Assembly: GCA_963971285.1 (NCBI GenBank)
Contig: OZ020245.1
Coordinates: 22,272,983-22,336,982 of the forward strand
DNA: 64,000 bases
Origin: Astropecten irregularis
Lineage: Eukaryota > Echinodermata > Asteroidea > Paxillosida > Astropectinidae
Reading direction: 5' to 3'
Part shown: piece after piece, positions 15,301-30,300 of the stretch
Layout of the letters: each line of letters opens with the position of its first letter
Position numbering within the stretch: the stretch's first letter is position 1
Notes under the pieces: generated by a model
Databases searched by the model: none
What the model saw: the letters and a program-made list of their open reading frames with translations, nothing else
Told to the model about the DNA's origin: nothing
Translations under genes and position numbers: made by a program

Positions 15301-18300
15301 TTCTTTTTTTTTTATAGCATCAATTTAACATAAAATGCCATGTCACCGTTTCCATGGAATCGCCGTGGAGATGATGATGGAAAGTAATCACACATTACAG
15401 CTACCCTGCAGAACGACCGTTGTAGCTCACTTTTTTTTTTCAGAAATGATGCCGGCTGATCATACTTTCTAGTGCTGTTACGTCAAATGTCACCTCCACT
15501 GATCAGGGGCGGTCACTGTATTTTGCAGTTGTGAAAGTTTATCAGTTAGGACGTGTGTTCATAGCTTATTTTAAAGGGGCACTCTATTCCGGGAATGGCT
15601 TATCCCTAAACTGCAAACAAAGGCATCTCCATGTTTTACTGGGTTGATACTGAGAACCCCTGATTGAAAGATTTCATCCATGGCCCTGCTGTTATTGATA
15701 ATTTCTCCTTCCCGAAACTCTTAATTTACAGGTCAGAAGAAAAATTCAAAAGAGGGCGAGCGTAAAGGTAAACAAGACATAACGTCTGTCAGCGATTGAT
15801 AACCAACTAGCAAAAAAAAAAGCAAAATGGCGGTAGCCGGGTCAACTAACAAATCTTTTAATCCTTCGAGGCAGTTTTGTCTTTACATTTTTTGTTGTAC
15901 TAACGAATCGTTTCTTTTTCTCGGATTAAAATCAGAAAGAAGACAAATTTGATTAGGAAGATCAAAGTGAAAATAATTTTGCTGTCCTGTCGCAGATGGT
16001 CTTGTGAATATTTGCAGCGATACAATTAATTTAACCGTCCTCAGCAAATGAAATAATTTTAGGGGTTTTTTTTCCTGGTTTTTTTTTTTCAAGTTAAAGG
16101 TAGTATCATACTTTGGTAGTATATACTGAAACAGAAATCTTCACAGATTTATTTATAACTTACAGGGTATGAAGATGGTGATGAAATGCTTCGAATGCTG
16201 TATTTATCCAGAAAGGAGTAAAACCAATCACCAAAAACAATTTCGATCTTTATTAATTTAAAAAATAATGGTGAAAAATGTTTTAAAATACTGCAGGAGT
16301 TTATCACTGTTTTCTCAAAGAGTCGGCACCGTATGGGACTGGGAATTTCACAGATGACTGTCACTGTATGTTCCTTGATATTTTGCCCATGAATCTGCAT
16401 TTCTTTGGCAAAAATCTAAGTATGATATTACCTTTATCCAAGGAAATTTGATTAAATAACCAAAACCTGGTCTGAAAGGAACAGAAAAAAAGAATGAACG
16501 ACAGTTTTGATGGCAGTTTGAGGTTGAGCCAAAATGCCACAAAGAGCATAAATTATACAGCTTCACCGGACACATAACCGTATCATTCCACCGACTTTCC
16601 TAAATGAACATGTGATAGGACTGATTTTTTAAGTGCTCGGTGCTTATTGTGCACCCCGCCATGAACAAACCCCAATTCTGAGAATCTTTCGCTTCCGTAT
16701 ATTTTCCCTCCGTGGAAATCCTGCTTAGCACACTGATTAGGCTTACATTGATTTCTTAGCACAGAATTTCAAGACTGCACATATTTTTTGTACCTTAATA
16801 GTCTCTCCTAAGACCTTTTCACACAACACCAAAAAAACCTCTCAACCATTGAGAATTTATCTCATGGGTCTGGACCTCGGTCAAAATCTCTCAAGGATTC
16901 ACCAGGGACGTCGGTCTCTCTCAAGCATTGGTGTCCTTTCACACGATGACACTTTAGTAAGATTTTGCAACCATGAGAGAATTTCTCAATGGGTGAGTTT
17001 TTTTAGAGTCTTATGAAAAGGCATCTAGTCTGGGTAAACAACAAAGAATAGACATTGCCAAGCAAATCCATTTGGTTATTTTCAAGCAGAGACGGAAGGT
17101 ATAGAAAGCTAGAAACTAATTTGTGATGCACAGCTTGTAAGGGAGGCAGGGATAACTAACCATGTTTAACACTCTAAAAAATATAAAAACCTTTTCAGAG
17201 GCCGTATGTAATCTGTAAATAATCTAATTACATATCCAGGAAGTGAAATATTCATAACTTACAGCTTGTAGTCTTTTCATTTTTGTCTTTTGTGAAAAGA
17301 AAGATATGTAATATTCAGTTTGCAGTGATATTGACAATAGCTAAGTCATGGGGACATTTTGTGTAGACTGTGTTTTTGTTGCTAAGGCTCTGTGTAATGG
17401 AGTCTGTAGAATCAAGATCAATTGACTGTGAAATCTTTAAGGAGGTCACAGATTCAACAACATAGAAGACTGGCAAGAATGAAGATGCATCATATATTTG
17501 AAATGTATCTTAACATTACAATTTCCCCATGTATGCTCCATAAACACTATGGGCCTGTTTGTTTAATGCAAAGGATCAGGGATTCTACTGATCTGGATCC
17601 CATGTTTGCATACCCTGCATAGGACGTGGATCCCCAAATTTGAGATCCTGTGCGTTAAACAGACAGGCCCAATATGTTTGGGTAGTACATGTAAGAAGGG
17701 ATTGTCTTATGGCAAAAAGAAATTTCAAGGGATGGTCATATTTGTCAGAGAGAATTTGTGATGGGAATGTGTTGGAGGGGAACAGGGATTGTGAAGCCAT
17801 CTCCTGGCTAAGTTCTACCCTTGTCATGTCTAAAACCTGCCCCGAGCAGTGTCATTGCTCCGGACGTCTCTCCCCACGCTATTGCGGAAATGAGTTTGCC
17901 TGCTCAAACCCTGCCCCAGGGTAGGCCATGATATCTCCCCAAATGCTCTTCAGGTTGCTAACGGACGACAGTATACTTCAAATCAGTATTTTAACCTTTT
18001 GATTTTATATCTTTGGCCGGGTCATCAGGGCGTGGCATCCTTGTCAGCACCCCCTCCTTTTCATCTAACTCCTCCCACAATGACGAGGAGGACTGGGAGT
18101 ACTCTTCAAACAGCAAGAAACCACCGGCCAGAAGCAGCAGTCTCCCAGCAAAAAGTTAGCGAGGCTTCTCTCTGCTCCCACAACAATTTTCTTTCCTATC
18201 GTGAATTGATCTCCGTTCACCGGTGTGCAACAATGGATCTTTCCCATGAAATATGCTAATTAGATACGTGCATACGCAAATGCATCACTGGTTGGCAAGC

Positions 18301-21300
18301 AACATGCTGGCTGTGTTGTATGTGGTACATAAGTGCCTAATATGTAGCTGCAACTTCCTTGCCAACCAGTGGTGCATTTGCGCATGCGCGTATCTAATTA
18401 GCATATTTCATGGGAAAGGTCCATTCAGCCGCTTGCAAATAAGGCATGACTTGTAGCAGAAGATTCTGCTGATACATTGAAAGGTACAGTACAGGATTGG
18501 TAACATTACCTAAACAGAAATGATCACAGATTTATGTATAACTTTCAGGATATGAAGATGGTGCTGGTAGAAATATACCGTTAAAATATTTCTGGCTGAA
18601 ATGCTGTATTTATCCAGAAATTAGTCAAACAATGACTGAAAACGGTTTTGATCTCGGGGTGAGACTAAAACTCCTGTGAATAGATTTGAAAATACCATGA
18701 GCATTTTTCACTGTTTTCTACAGTTTATGATGATGATATGAGCTGAAAAATTTGAGTTTGATTTTAATTCCATGACAAATCAAGTTATGAACAGCCTGTA
18801 GCTGTTGTCACCTTTACCAATCCTGTATTATGCCTTTAAAGCATTCAAAGTTATTGGGACACCCCAAAAGAATGTTTTCAGACATTACACCCACTGTTTT
18901 AGCAAGTTTTAAAATGTCTGCTTACTTCATAGTAAGAATAAAAACTGGCCATTCTGAATTGTACACCGTTGTTCGGAGATCACTGTTAACCATTCATTTT
19001 TTTTTTCTTCAGTTTTAATAGCAAAACTGCATCTGCCAGTGCATGAGTTTATTTTGTTTTAACAGCCTTTTGACTTTGGGAAGGTCCTTGATAAAGGTCT
19101 CTAATGGCGATCAGAACTTGCATCATCAGCTGATGTACTTGTAGTACAGTTTATACAAACATGGCAAAGTATAGTTGATGATGTAAGAGGATGTATTGAA
19201 ATTCTGTGGTGCATGGGCACTCAGTACAGTGGAACGCCACTATAATGAACATGCCGGGATGCACAGAAATTGTTCCTTATGGTGGTCGTTCATTATAGTG
19301 AACAATGTTCAGCAGGCCTATACATTGTACATAAAAAATAGGGAGCCAAGGATGGTGTTCGGTATAGCCAAATGTTTGTTATAGCGGTGTTCGACTGTAC
19401 TTGCATTATGTTGAAGGGTTGTAAACCCACTCCTTGTCTTCTGATGCATAAGACATTCATCTTTCAACCTTCCTAAACTCGGAGGTCTGGGGTTGATTTC
19501 ACGAAGCCCTACGATTGATTGTAACTGTAAAACGAAGGATGCCATCGTATCGTATGTAGGGCTACAATGCATAAGTCCTACGATTGATAGTAAATTACGA
19601 TGAGTTTGGTGAAATCGACCCCAGACTACTTAAACAATGAACATATAATTATGTGTAGGAACAAGCATCATCAGAGAATTGACAGCATTGACACAACTAA
19701 CTAATGCTTCTTCTATTTTCTCTTTTTGTTTTCAGCCGAGCAAGTTTTGTTCATTTTGTTTTTCTTGTGATGACTTTACTGACTGTAATTCAGTTAATAG
19801 AATTCTGTCTTTGCCAGAAGTTCTTTTGCAAGTTTTTGTTTTCAAAATGTTAATATTTACCTTTGTGAAGGTTACCAGACATATTTCTTTCTAAGGATAT
19901 CATCTTTGTTGTATGTTGATATACATGTACTAACATTTTTACCCATGACAAGAATATTTCTAAATGACAATGACATTTCTGATCCTGGTTCATCTCATAA
20001 TGTTCAAACATATGCATAATCTTTCCTACTTGTATTTTTTTTGTTCTAAGTAATTTTCTGTACTTCTTTCAAGCATATTTTTTAATGTAACATTCCTATT
20101 TCCAGTAATAACACTTGTAAATTGTAAATAGCTAACAGATATCATTAGCTTTTGTTTTTATAATTTTTTTCTAAACCATGAACTTTCGAAGTCTGATACA
20201 CTACAGGAGAACAATTTTCTTTTTAGTTATTGTCTTGCATTTTTATTTTTATTTCAAGAATTTTTCAGTTGTAAAATATCATTGACATCGCCATTTGCAA
20301 TTTCTGTAATCAAAATAGCGAACAATTTATTATTAGAATATACATTTTTGAATAAAACAAAAATCAGCAAACAGTACACTCACCTTATAATGGACTATTG
20401 AAATGTTTACAAATTAAAAACAAACATCACACAATCTACAAACAGGAAGCAGGCCTGTGTGTTGTGGTATGCTGACATAGTGGTAGTACATCAAAGTTAA
20501 ATGCCCGGGGGTACTTTGAGTGGGAAACGCTCATAATAATAATAATAATAAATACTTAAAAAACGCTTTCCATGTTGAAGACATCACAAAGCGCTGTACA
20601 GTTAAAAACATCTACAAATTATGAGCAATTATACAAAGGTATTAAAAAGTAGGTAAAAATACTTAAACACACATAAAGTGTGAAATTTCCTCATTTCTTC
20701 TGGAAAATTAAACTTCCTGAAGTCATTATTTTTTTTAACCTGGAGGTGTTTTGTGATATATTTGCTTTTTTTTTCATCATTGTATGTTTGAGATTTTTTT
20801 TTACTAAAGTAAAGCACACGCTTTGAGGTAGGAAAGGTAGTTTTATTCAAGACATTTTACTTTGCCTGCTTTAAAGAGTCTCCAGCTCCCTGCCACACAA
20901 AATGTGCATACACATCCATTCTTGTTTTTCACACCTTCTGTGGACTTTACTTTGTTCTCATTGTACTGAACAAATAAAAAAAATTCCAATCATTTGTATT
21001 TGTATGATACCCATATTTTCATGGTGTAATGTGGACCGAATATCCCTTGAATGATAAACTTCAATTTATGACTGATAAACAGTTAAAGACACATTGAAAA
21101 TTGCTCCGTTTTGGAGACAAACGTCATTTTCTATTTTGTGAAAACATTCTGTGGATGTGTGCAAGTCCACATAACATCTTGGGATCTTGTATTCTGTGGA
21201 CATCCTTGTTCCGAAGTCCACAGTAAGATTTTGTACACTGATTCATTGCAAAATGCTCATTGTCAATTCAAGCTTGTTTTTTTTTAAGAAATCATAAACA

Positions 21301-24300
21301 TTTTACATCAGTTGTTGACAACTTAACTGTTAATTAACATTGACATGATTGTAGAAATCACTGCATTATGACCCAATATTTTAACATGCTGTTCATGCTG
21401 TTAATTAGTACAATACATGCTATTATTTCACATGAGACATGCTTATCACGTCAAGCAATGAAATATATATCATAATTGTCATCAAATACTAGATCATCTA
21501 CAGTCCAAATGAAAACCAGTTTGAAACTTAGATCTCAAAAGTTGTGCTTTTAGCTATTTTGTTTTGTTTGTTTTTTATTTTGTTTTTATTTGATTTGTTT
21601 GTTTATTTATTATTTAGTATTGTTTTGTTTTGTTTTGTTTGTTTTTCATTTTGTTTTTATTTGTTTTGTGTTTATGATTTGTTTGAAAAAATCAATTCAA
21701 TAAATTGCAAAAAAAACAATTTGCATTGAATACAGAAAGGCTATGTCAGGATCTGAACATTCCAGTCCTATTTTCCAAATGTCTCCAGTCGACAAGCATT
21801 TTACAGCAGTTCCTTATTTCTCAGCAGTCAAAACGACCCCTTTTTTCTGGAAAAACTAAAGGTTGTCCAGAGGCAATGATTTAAAGCATAAATTGCGAGG
21901 TTCGCATTTTAACGCGAACTTCGCCTTTCAGTACAAACATGTTGCTATGACAACAGATTAATTCAGACTCTGTAGTATAGGAAAAAATGTCACCTGCTTT
22001 TCAGGTTTACATTTGTCAGATTTTGTGTGTGCTTTTGTTTTGTGTTTTGTGTTTTGTGTTTTTATTTTGTGTTTTGTGTTTTTATTTTGTGTTTTGTGTT
22101 TTGTGTTTTGTGTTTTTATTTTGGGTTTTGTGTTTTGTGTTTTGTATTTCTCTTGTCATGAAGAAGTTTGGATCCTTTTTGTGACAGGGGCCGGTCGAAG
22201 ATTAAACAGCCAATCATCTATAGACAGTGACGTGACTGTCAATGAGCCTGCCAAGATAGTGAGAGGAGGTATAAAATAATGATTGATTTCCATGGCAACC
22301 TCTCATCAACTAATTATGAAATCTTTGAAATGTTATTGACTATTGGTGATTCATGTTTGACTAAAAAAATATACAATCCACAAACTGAGAACAGAAGATT
22401 TGCTGCATTCTGATGTATCAGAACATTTTACATTCAATTATACCGGAAACTATGACAAGAAATTAATGAAATCAACAAATAACCACTAGGGAAACTGACT
22501 GAATTGATTTTAAGGCATTAAAAAGAAATTTCGAACCAGCGGGATTCGAACCATTGACCCCTGGAATACCGTATACCCGGTCTCTACCAACTGAGCTATC
22601 CCGCCCTATGTCAGTGTCCCTAATACAGGTAGTCAATTATCTTTGTTCGTTTGCCAGTCAGAAACCACTCACATACCGCTATATCCCAAGGATCGTTTAA
22701 GAAACATGCAGCATTAGCAATGCTCAAAGAGGATGCAGCTTTTTAATCAATATAATCATCAAATAACCACAAGGAAAACTGCCTTGTCTTAAAGAACTCT
22801 GCAACTCTACATCGGACAGGGTATACATTTTTTAATACCAAACTGAAGTGCAACATCTATTTCCGATCTGTTTATACAATTACTTTTTGAATTCATTTTA
22901 TCAGAATGAATATAGTGCACAAGGATTACCAAAAGTTTGTCCTTTTGTTTTGATATGTAGTTTGTGTGCTTGAAATGTTCTATTATGTGCCCCTCAGATT
23001 TTTCTTGTCTTCTTATTGTCAGGGGCATTTCCAGTTTGTTATCTAAATAATCAACAGAATAATTGTAACTATTCCTTTCTCAATTATGACATTGAAGTAA
23101 TGAGCATGGGTTAGCCGTGCCATGCCTCTTAAATTGGCTCGGAAGTTCTTTTATAGAATTGTTGTAGAAGCCATTAGAGGTACATTGTACCTACCAGTAA
23201 AACGGTTGTGTGTTCGTCAGCGTTAAGTACAATCAGTAGTTTGAATAACCTCACCTGAGACTTGTACTAACCAAACGTTCTTTCCCTCCAGAATGTAGCA
23301 CCCACACCGAGTGTACTCCAAGCTAATGCTTTTTGTTATTGATACGTTATATCGCACACTAGTCTCCCGAAAGGCGAGCAAGCGCTCCCAGCTCCTACAG
23401 ATTGACGAGAGGGACAATGACCCCTTCGAGGAGCCCATCGAAGGTAAACAAAAAGACGCCCGCAAATGAAAGGCTCAATTTTTTTCTCGTTTCAACTCTC
23501 ATCATCTGCCAGCAAGTTCGCTCACTCCATCACAGCAGCTAGGAATGATCATCTCAGTCGACTCAATTTTAATTTTTTGTTTGTTTTTTTTTTTGCTTGT
23601 GCATTTTCGTCATATCAACGGACATAGCTGACTGTCAGGGGCCAATTTCACGACACTGCTTAGCACAAAAATTTGCTAAGCATGGCATTTCTGGGGTTAA
23701 CAACCCCAGGGTTAACAACCAAATTTCCATGTGTTGTGTATCACTGGTGATTGTTATTTGGCTGTTGTTCACTTACCATGAATATCAAATGGAATGTTTA
23801 ATGGTGGTTTATTGTATTGGGCAAGCCATTTTTGTGCTAAGCAAATTTTTGTGCTTAGCAGCTCTATGAAATTGGCTCCAGTTCACTATAATTTTTTTTG
23901 TATGTGGGAGGGAGGGGAATGGATTCAATTTTGATCTGTACACACTGTAATTTACAGTGTCATCATGAGCCCTGCATGTCCTTGTCATGCAAATTGCTGT
24001 GTGGGTGTGTTTTGCGTAGTATCTCACTTACGGCAACAATTTCAAGGCTCAATGCAGATAATATCAAATTTATGGCGAAGGATTTCTTTTTTCACTGCGC
24101 AATATGTGACGATTCAGCTATGTCCAAAATACTGATATGAAGAGGCACATGTATGTTTGTGTATACATGTGCCTCTTTATTCTAATAATTCTAACCATAA
24201 TGCTTTAATTCAGATCAATTCATAATTTTGTTTCAATTTTACAAAATTCAGCCATTTTGTTGTCATTTTTCCAGCATTGATTTGTTTTGTTTTCATGATG

Positions 24301-27300
24301 TTTGCATATACAGACCACATTAATGTGTTTTTTTGTTCTTCTTCAAACAAAATTTTCAAATGTCTCCACGCATTGATTTCAGACTTGCTTGTATGTTGCA
24401 TCATTTCCACAGCTATTAAAGTTGTCATCATTTTGCTTATTGTCAACGTTTATACATCTCATGAAAGTGACTTAAATTGTGCTATAAATACCAGGGACCA
24501 ATTTCATGGAGCTGCTAAGCACACAAATTTGCTTAGCACAAAACTGTCTTGCCCAATTAAACAAACCACAGTTAAAAATTTCATTTCATGTTCATGGTCA
24601 GCGAACAACAGTCAAAGAACAATCAGAAGCGATACACAACACATGGATATTTGGTTGTTAACCCTGTTTTCATTAACGTAATTGAAAAGTGAACAAAGAA
24701 AACTTTACTGGAGTGGGATTTTAACCGGTGACCTCCTGAACACCGTACCAATTTAGCCATCCTGCCCTACGTTTGTGGTGACCCCAATAGTCAATTATCT
24801 TTGTTCGTTTGGCAGTCAGAAGCCATGAAACCACGCACAATTAAGACAGAAATGAAGACACCAAAATTAAGACAGAAATGTCATGCATAGCCAATTTTTG
24901 TGCTAAGCAGCATCGTGAAATTGGCCCCAGGACATGTTGTACTTAAAGCACAGCTGAGAGCTTTCAAGTATTCGGAAACTTGCTCCTAAGCTTGATGGAT
25001 TGTTTACAGGCTTTTCTCATTTCAAATGTCTCAGGACAGTCAGCAATATTCAACATTGTATACGGACATTCTGTTTGCCGTTGATGATGCATCTTCATAA
25101 TTCAACCATGTACTAATTGTCTACATAACATTTTGCCTTTTTTTTCTGACCTACATCAGCAAATTTGCATCTTGTGTTTTACAGTGACCTGCACATTATT
25201 CCGTCAGTTTGAGCTTTCGCAGTTGTGTTCGTGAGACAATCAAGCTTGCTATTTTAAACATCAATTTCATGCAGTTATGTGAAAAAGTAAAACACGCACA
25301 CAACCACGCATTCATGCTTCACACACTGTCCAAGGACAATTGGTATTGTGTTTTCTATTGTCCCTGTACTTTAATTAACTCCTTTAGACTCAGCACACAT
25401 GTGTATGTTCGAGGATAATTTGAAACAAAAGAAGTCTGTGTGAGGACAAGAATGGTTTCATTGTTATTTCTTTATCCTCCTGTCCTCAATCCGTGGAAAA
25501 TTCAGAAAAAAATCTTTAAGCGTATTTCCATGCCTTGTGTTTTGCTCTCATGTTTGCTATGGAAAAATTCAAATCACGCCATCCCAGTTGTTTCTACATA
25601 ATTTTGAATACCATCTGATTTACTTACTGATGCTCATTTTGCTTGAAAATTGTGTGTATTTTGACTAGCCCTCTATAAAGATGTACAGGTGGAGTTTATG
25701 CTTTTTGACTGATTTGGAAATTTAAACAAATTGATTTCGCTGCGCTTGATGAAGTTCTTGAATGGGTTAGCCAGCATTATTCAGAAGCTGATCCCCATTT
25801 TGGAATTTGAGCAAATTGACGAAAATAAATGGATTTAATTTCTCTTCCTGGTTTTGGTTTAAGGCACGGATAGCACAAAAAACAACTACATTGTAAGAAG
25901 TATCTTACAATGATCAAAATTGTTATTAATTATGAACTAATTACATAATTGATAAGAGAATTGTTTACATGTTTCCCAAACTGGTGGTATGACCCCCAGT
26001 GACTTTCATTCCATGAATACATATCCATTGGGTTTTATGTTCCTGACTAACTACTCATTAACGGCATATTTGCTTTACAGGGACTAGAATATTTACACAT
26101 ACGCTTTATGCAGTACATGTTGTTAAAGATATCCTTTTGGTCTTGGGACCACAAAATGACCAATGACCATTAAAAATGGTCAGTGTGGTCATGTTGTGGT
26201 CCCTAGCATTTGCCAGTAGCTGGCAACTATAAGTGTGTGACATATCTGTGTTTGGTGCACTATGTAATATAGATTAAATAGGCCTAGATCAAGCAAATGG
26301 ATACTGAACTTTCGGCTTGGAGTAGCTGAATTTTTGTTTTTATCTGTAAGCAATAAAAGCTTTAGAACTTTGTAAAAATCTTATACTAATGCAAAAGTTA
26401 ATGATAAGCACCCTTTTTGAGAAACAGAGGAATATACTAACATCACTACTTGTAGTCTTATACAGTATCACACCAAGGTAGAAACAGACATTATTATTCA
26501 CCTGGATCGGACCTTAGGGAGACAAGGTTTGCTATAAATTTGACCCTAGGGAGACACCGAACATTAAGGAGACATTTTGATGTCTCCCTAATGTTTTAGG
26601 TACCTTTTATAGACACATTTTTAATGTCCAAATTTTTATAGAAAATAGAGAATGCTCTCAACAAAAACATATGCCAATTTCAAGTTCATTGGTTTGGAGG
26701 ATGTTTAGAAATAGGTAAGTAAAGTTCAGTGCACAACCCTATGGGAATGTCTCCCTAAGGTCCCATTTAGGATAATATATATAACACTCCATATAAAACA
26801 AATATTGAATGCTTTCACTCATGCTATGGTTAAAACTATGACACCCTCGGTGATCAGAGGTGTCATAGATTTAACCATAGCACTCAAAGACAGTCAATAT
26901 TTGTTTACAAGCAGATTAGATTAGAAATATCCCATATTGAGATGAAGAGGTTTGTACTATAGCACAGAAATGAACCCCTAGGCAGGAGCCAGCACAGTAA
27001 GCATTGCAGTAGAGGTTTTCCTTGCAGCTTGGTGTATACTGCTTTCATTCACGTAGGCAGTTTTTACAAAATTGATGGATTTACAGATTTGTCTGTCAAC
27101 CCTCCAGCCAATTAATAATACCCATGTATGGAATTCTATGTACCGTAATCAACTTACACAGAGTTTATACATGTCCGACATGTGGGTGCTTTGCTAGATT
27201 CTCGATTATTGTACAGTGGTGATTTTTGATAATTTTGTTTAGAATGATTCCTTCAGGCAACTTGAACTCGAACTGGATAGAATACGGTAGAATCCACAGA

Positions 27301-30300
27301 GTATTAGGCCTATTGTCAAAAACTGCTGTACATGCTGTAAACAGGGATTGCATGGATCTCTGTTTGATAGAGACATTGACCCTGGACATTGAGGGTATCA
27401 CCTGAATACATTTCACTCCATGAAGTGAACTCTGTGATACACAGCGCAATCATTTGTGCTAGACCACTTATCTGAACTTTTCCGTTGTTTTGATGGTTGA
27501 ACATGGCCGAAATGAAGTATTATAGATGTTTATAGAAAGCAAAAGGGTTATTCATCACGCTGGATACAGAAAAGGAAAAAGGTGATCAAAGTCATGCGAT
27601 GTCGTGTTGCTGGTAGCGACGTTTCGGCTACTGGAACTGCAAGTTGTTGCCTGATAAAGGCTAGCGGTTCCAGCAGCCGAAACATCGCTACCAACTACAC
27701 GACATCGCATGGCTTTGATCACCTTTTTCCTTATTAAATAGATGTTCCCCCAAAGTTAAGAGTTTGAAAATTGAGACTTAAGAAAAGAGACTTCCCTAGT
27801 CTCCATAATGTTTGTTTAATATGCTCTAGCTAGTGCCTTCAGAGGAAACTCTGACATCAAGTATGCTTTGGAGCTAATAACTCTCTTTCCTGGGGTCGAT
27901 TTCATGAAGCCCTATGATCGATCATAACTCGAGTTACGAAGGATAACCCATCATGTCCTACATAAGATTGCAATGCATCATAACTCCTACGATTGATAGT
28001 AAGTTACGATGAGTTTGGCGAAATCGACTCCTATTGACGCGACATCACCGGTGATCGTAGTGTTGTCATCTTTGTCGCTGTCATTTGTTGTTGTTGTTTG
28101 TTTGTTTGTTTGTTTGTTTGTTTGTTTGTTTTAATCAGTGCAGTCTTGTTTCTTCCCCTTCACACAGTCTCGGTGGGCTCTAACAAAGTACGACGGGAGA
28201 GCCAGTCCCAAAACCCACATGTCGATGGTGAAGGTAATGCCACCCCAGTATTAAACATTTATATGGCTTCGGGCTGTGGTGGTGGGTGCCTATGCAAATA
28301 TACCAGATACCTCATAAAAAGAACTGTTCATCTTCATATACGAAGATATTTCTTTTTCCAATTTGAAGAAAAAAGCCGGGAAATGACTTACTGGAATTGA
28401 TGAAAGTGAATTGCTTCATTTGTTGCATTTTGATTTGCTGCAGTAATTTTCACTTCTAATGAAGAAAGACTATTTTTACTCCTTTTTATTTTTGCATTTG
28501 TAGTAGAAACTGAAATCATCGTTTACGTGGAAATTACTTTTGTTTCTTTGCCTATTCCCAAATGCTTGACACTACTGCTGCATACTTAAGACATGCTTAC
28601 ATTTCTCAATAGCTCTGAAGGGAAATTCAAGGCTGAAAATGCATAATAATTGGCAGTGCAAGATTATTTGCTTGAGGTGCTTTGAATATTGACTCGCACT
28701 CAAGAAACAACTGATATACTGCGGCGGCTATAATTCATATTTTGCTTTAAAATACTCCTTTTCCACTCGTTCATGTATTTTCTTTTCAAAAGCAATATCT
28801 TTGCTGAAAGCTCCCAACCTTGATAAACTATGGATTAATGGATTAAATTGAGTATTAGAAATCGTCCAAATCAGGCAATTTATTGTCAAATGTATGGGTA
28901 ATGACATCTTAAGTGTGCATAGCAGGATGCACTCTACAATAAGCCTCAACAACCCGTCATCAGAACACTTGATTTCAGAGTTTCCCAAGGTTGAATTATA
29001 AACTAAACCAAGACGAACTTGCCCCTGGTTTTCCACACCGCTGCATTTCATATATACAGGGTGTCCCCCCAAAAAACGCAACACTTGTGTCGAGAACTAT
29101 TATATGAAAATTTAACTGTTTATCACTTCAAGATTCAGATATGTGATACAGCTATGTCTTGGCTATTACCATGTAGAATTTGAGCAAAACTGGACTAAAA
29201 TTGAGTGAAAAAACTAAGACTGAATTACCCAACCTCAAAACCCAATTTTCATCTTTCTTTTTTCATACACATGTGTGTATATTGACCACTATGTGTGTTT
29301 TCCTTGCAAATTTGTTTTTAAGGAGTACTCTTTCAATTGGCCATATTTTCACCAATTTCAGCCCCAATATGCTTAGATTCTACACGGTGATAGCCAAGAC
29401 ATGGCTGTATCACATATCTGAATCTTGAAGTGATAAACAGTTGAATTTTAACATAATGGGTCCCGATACAGTGTTGCATTTTTTCTGGGACACGCTGTAT
29501 CTTAACCTGTTCATCCACTTACTTCATTAGTCAGTATAAAGTCATATTGTATCGGGAACGTAGACAAAAGAGTCGTTCCCGACCGCGAGTGTCTCCCCAA
29601 ACGTAAATTAACATTTGTGCGTGGGAGGCAGTTGATTTTGGTGATGCAGTTTTTGCAAATTTACTCCCAGTGGGAATGTAATGGCTTTGCACACATTGGC
29701 CATTTAATTAGATTTATACCTTGTACTGAAAGGAAACCTTTGCTCTTGTGCGGGTTTTCATTTGCGAAATACATTACGTATACGTAAAGAGAAGCCAAAA
29801 AAATTATACGGTGCGATTAATTTGGAGTGCCACAGTGCAAGTGAAGGTTTATTTATGCATTGATGTTTAATAACTGTGATATTCTATGCGGCCTGTGAGC
29901 TAGATAAATGCTCTTTCCACAAATGAAGCTTATGTTTGAGATGGGTTTTGTTTCTGAATCTCAGGGGTACATGTCAACTCTTCTTGACCTTTTCAAAATG
30001 TGAAATATTGACCAGAGACATTGCTTGCACTTCATATTTCATATTTTTGCAGTTTTTGTTTTATCTGCCACGCCTATACATTGGACATTATTACTTTGTG
30101 AAGTATGCAAAGTTGTGCAACATTGTGCAAACATTTTGTAACATGTTGCAACATCGTGCCAACATTGTGCAACATTGCGCAACAATGTGCAAGATTGTCC
30201 AACATTGTCCAACACTGCAACGCTGTGCAACATTGCTCAATGTTGGAAACCTTTGTGCAAAATTGCTCAACATTTGAAACCATTGTCCAACATTATGCAA

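Noticed and set aside
17640-17924. Cysteine-rich open frame that looks a little like an EGF repeat (CPEQCHCSG...)
   Set aside because: Part of the frame lies in a MITE end; cysteine spacing does not fit EGF and there are no splice sites in a sensible phase.
19730-19790. Acceptor tttttgttttcag followed by an open stretch
   Set aside because: Phase 1 gives a hydrophobic, T-rich reading that soon stops, and no phase-1 donor is present.
22030-22150. Phe/Val/Cys-rich hydrophobic open frame as a membrane segment
   Set aside because: It is the translation of the TTTTGTG tandem tract just before an exon acceptor.
28728-29084. 118-residue minus-strand open frame
   Set aside because: No motif, and composition typical of intron.
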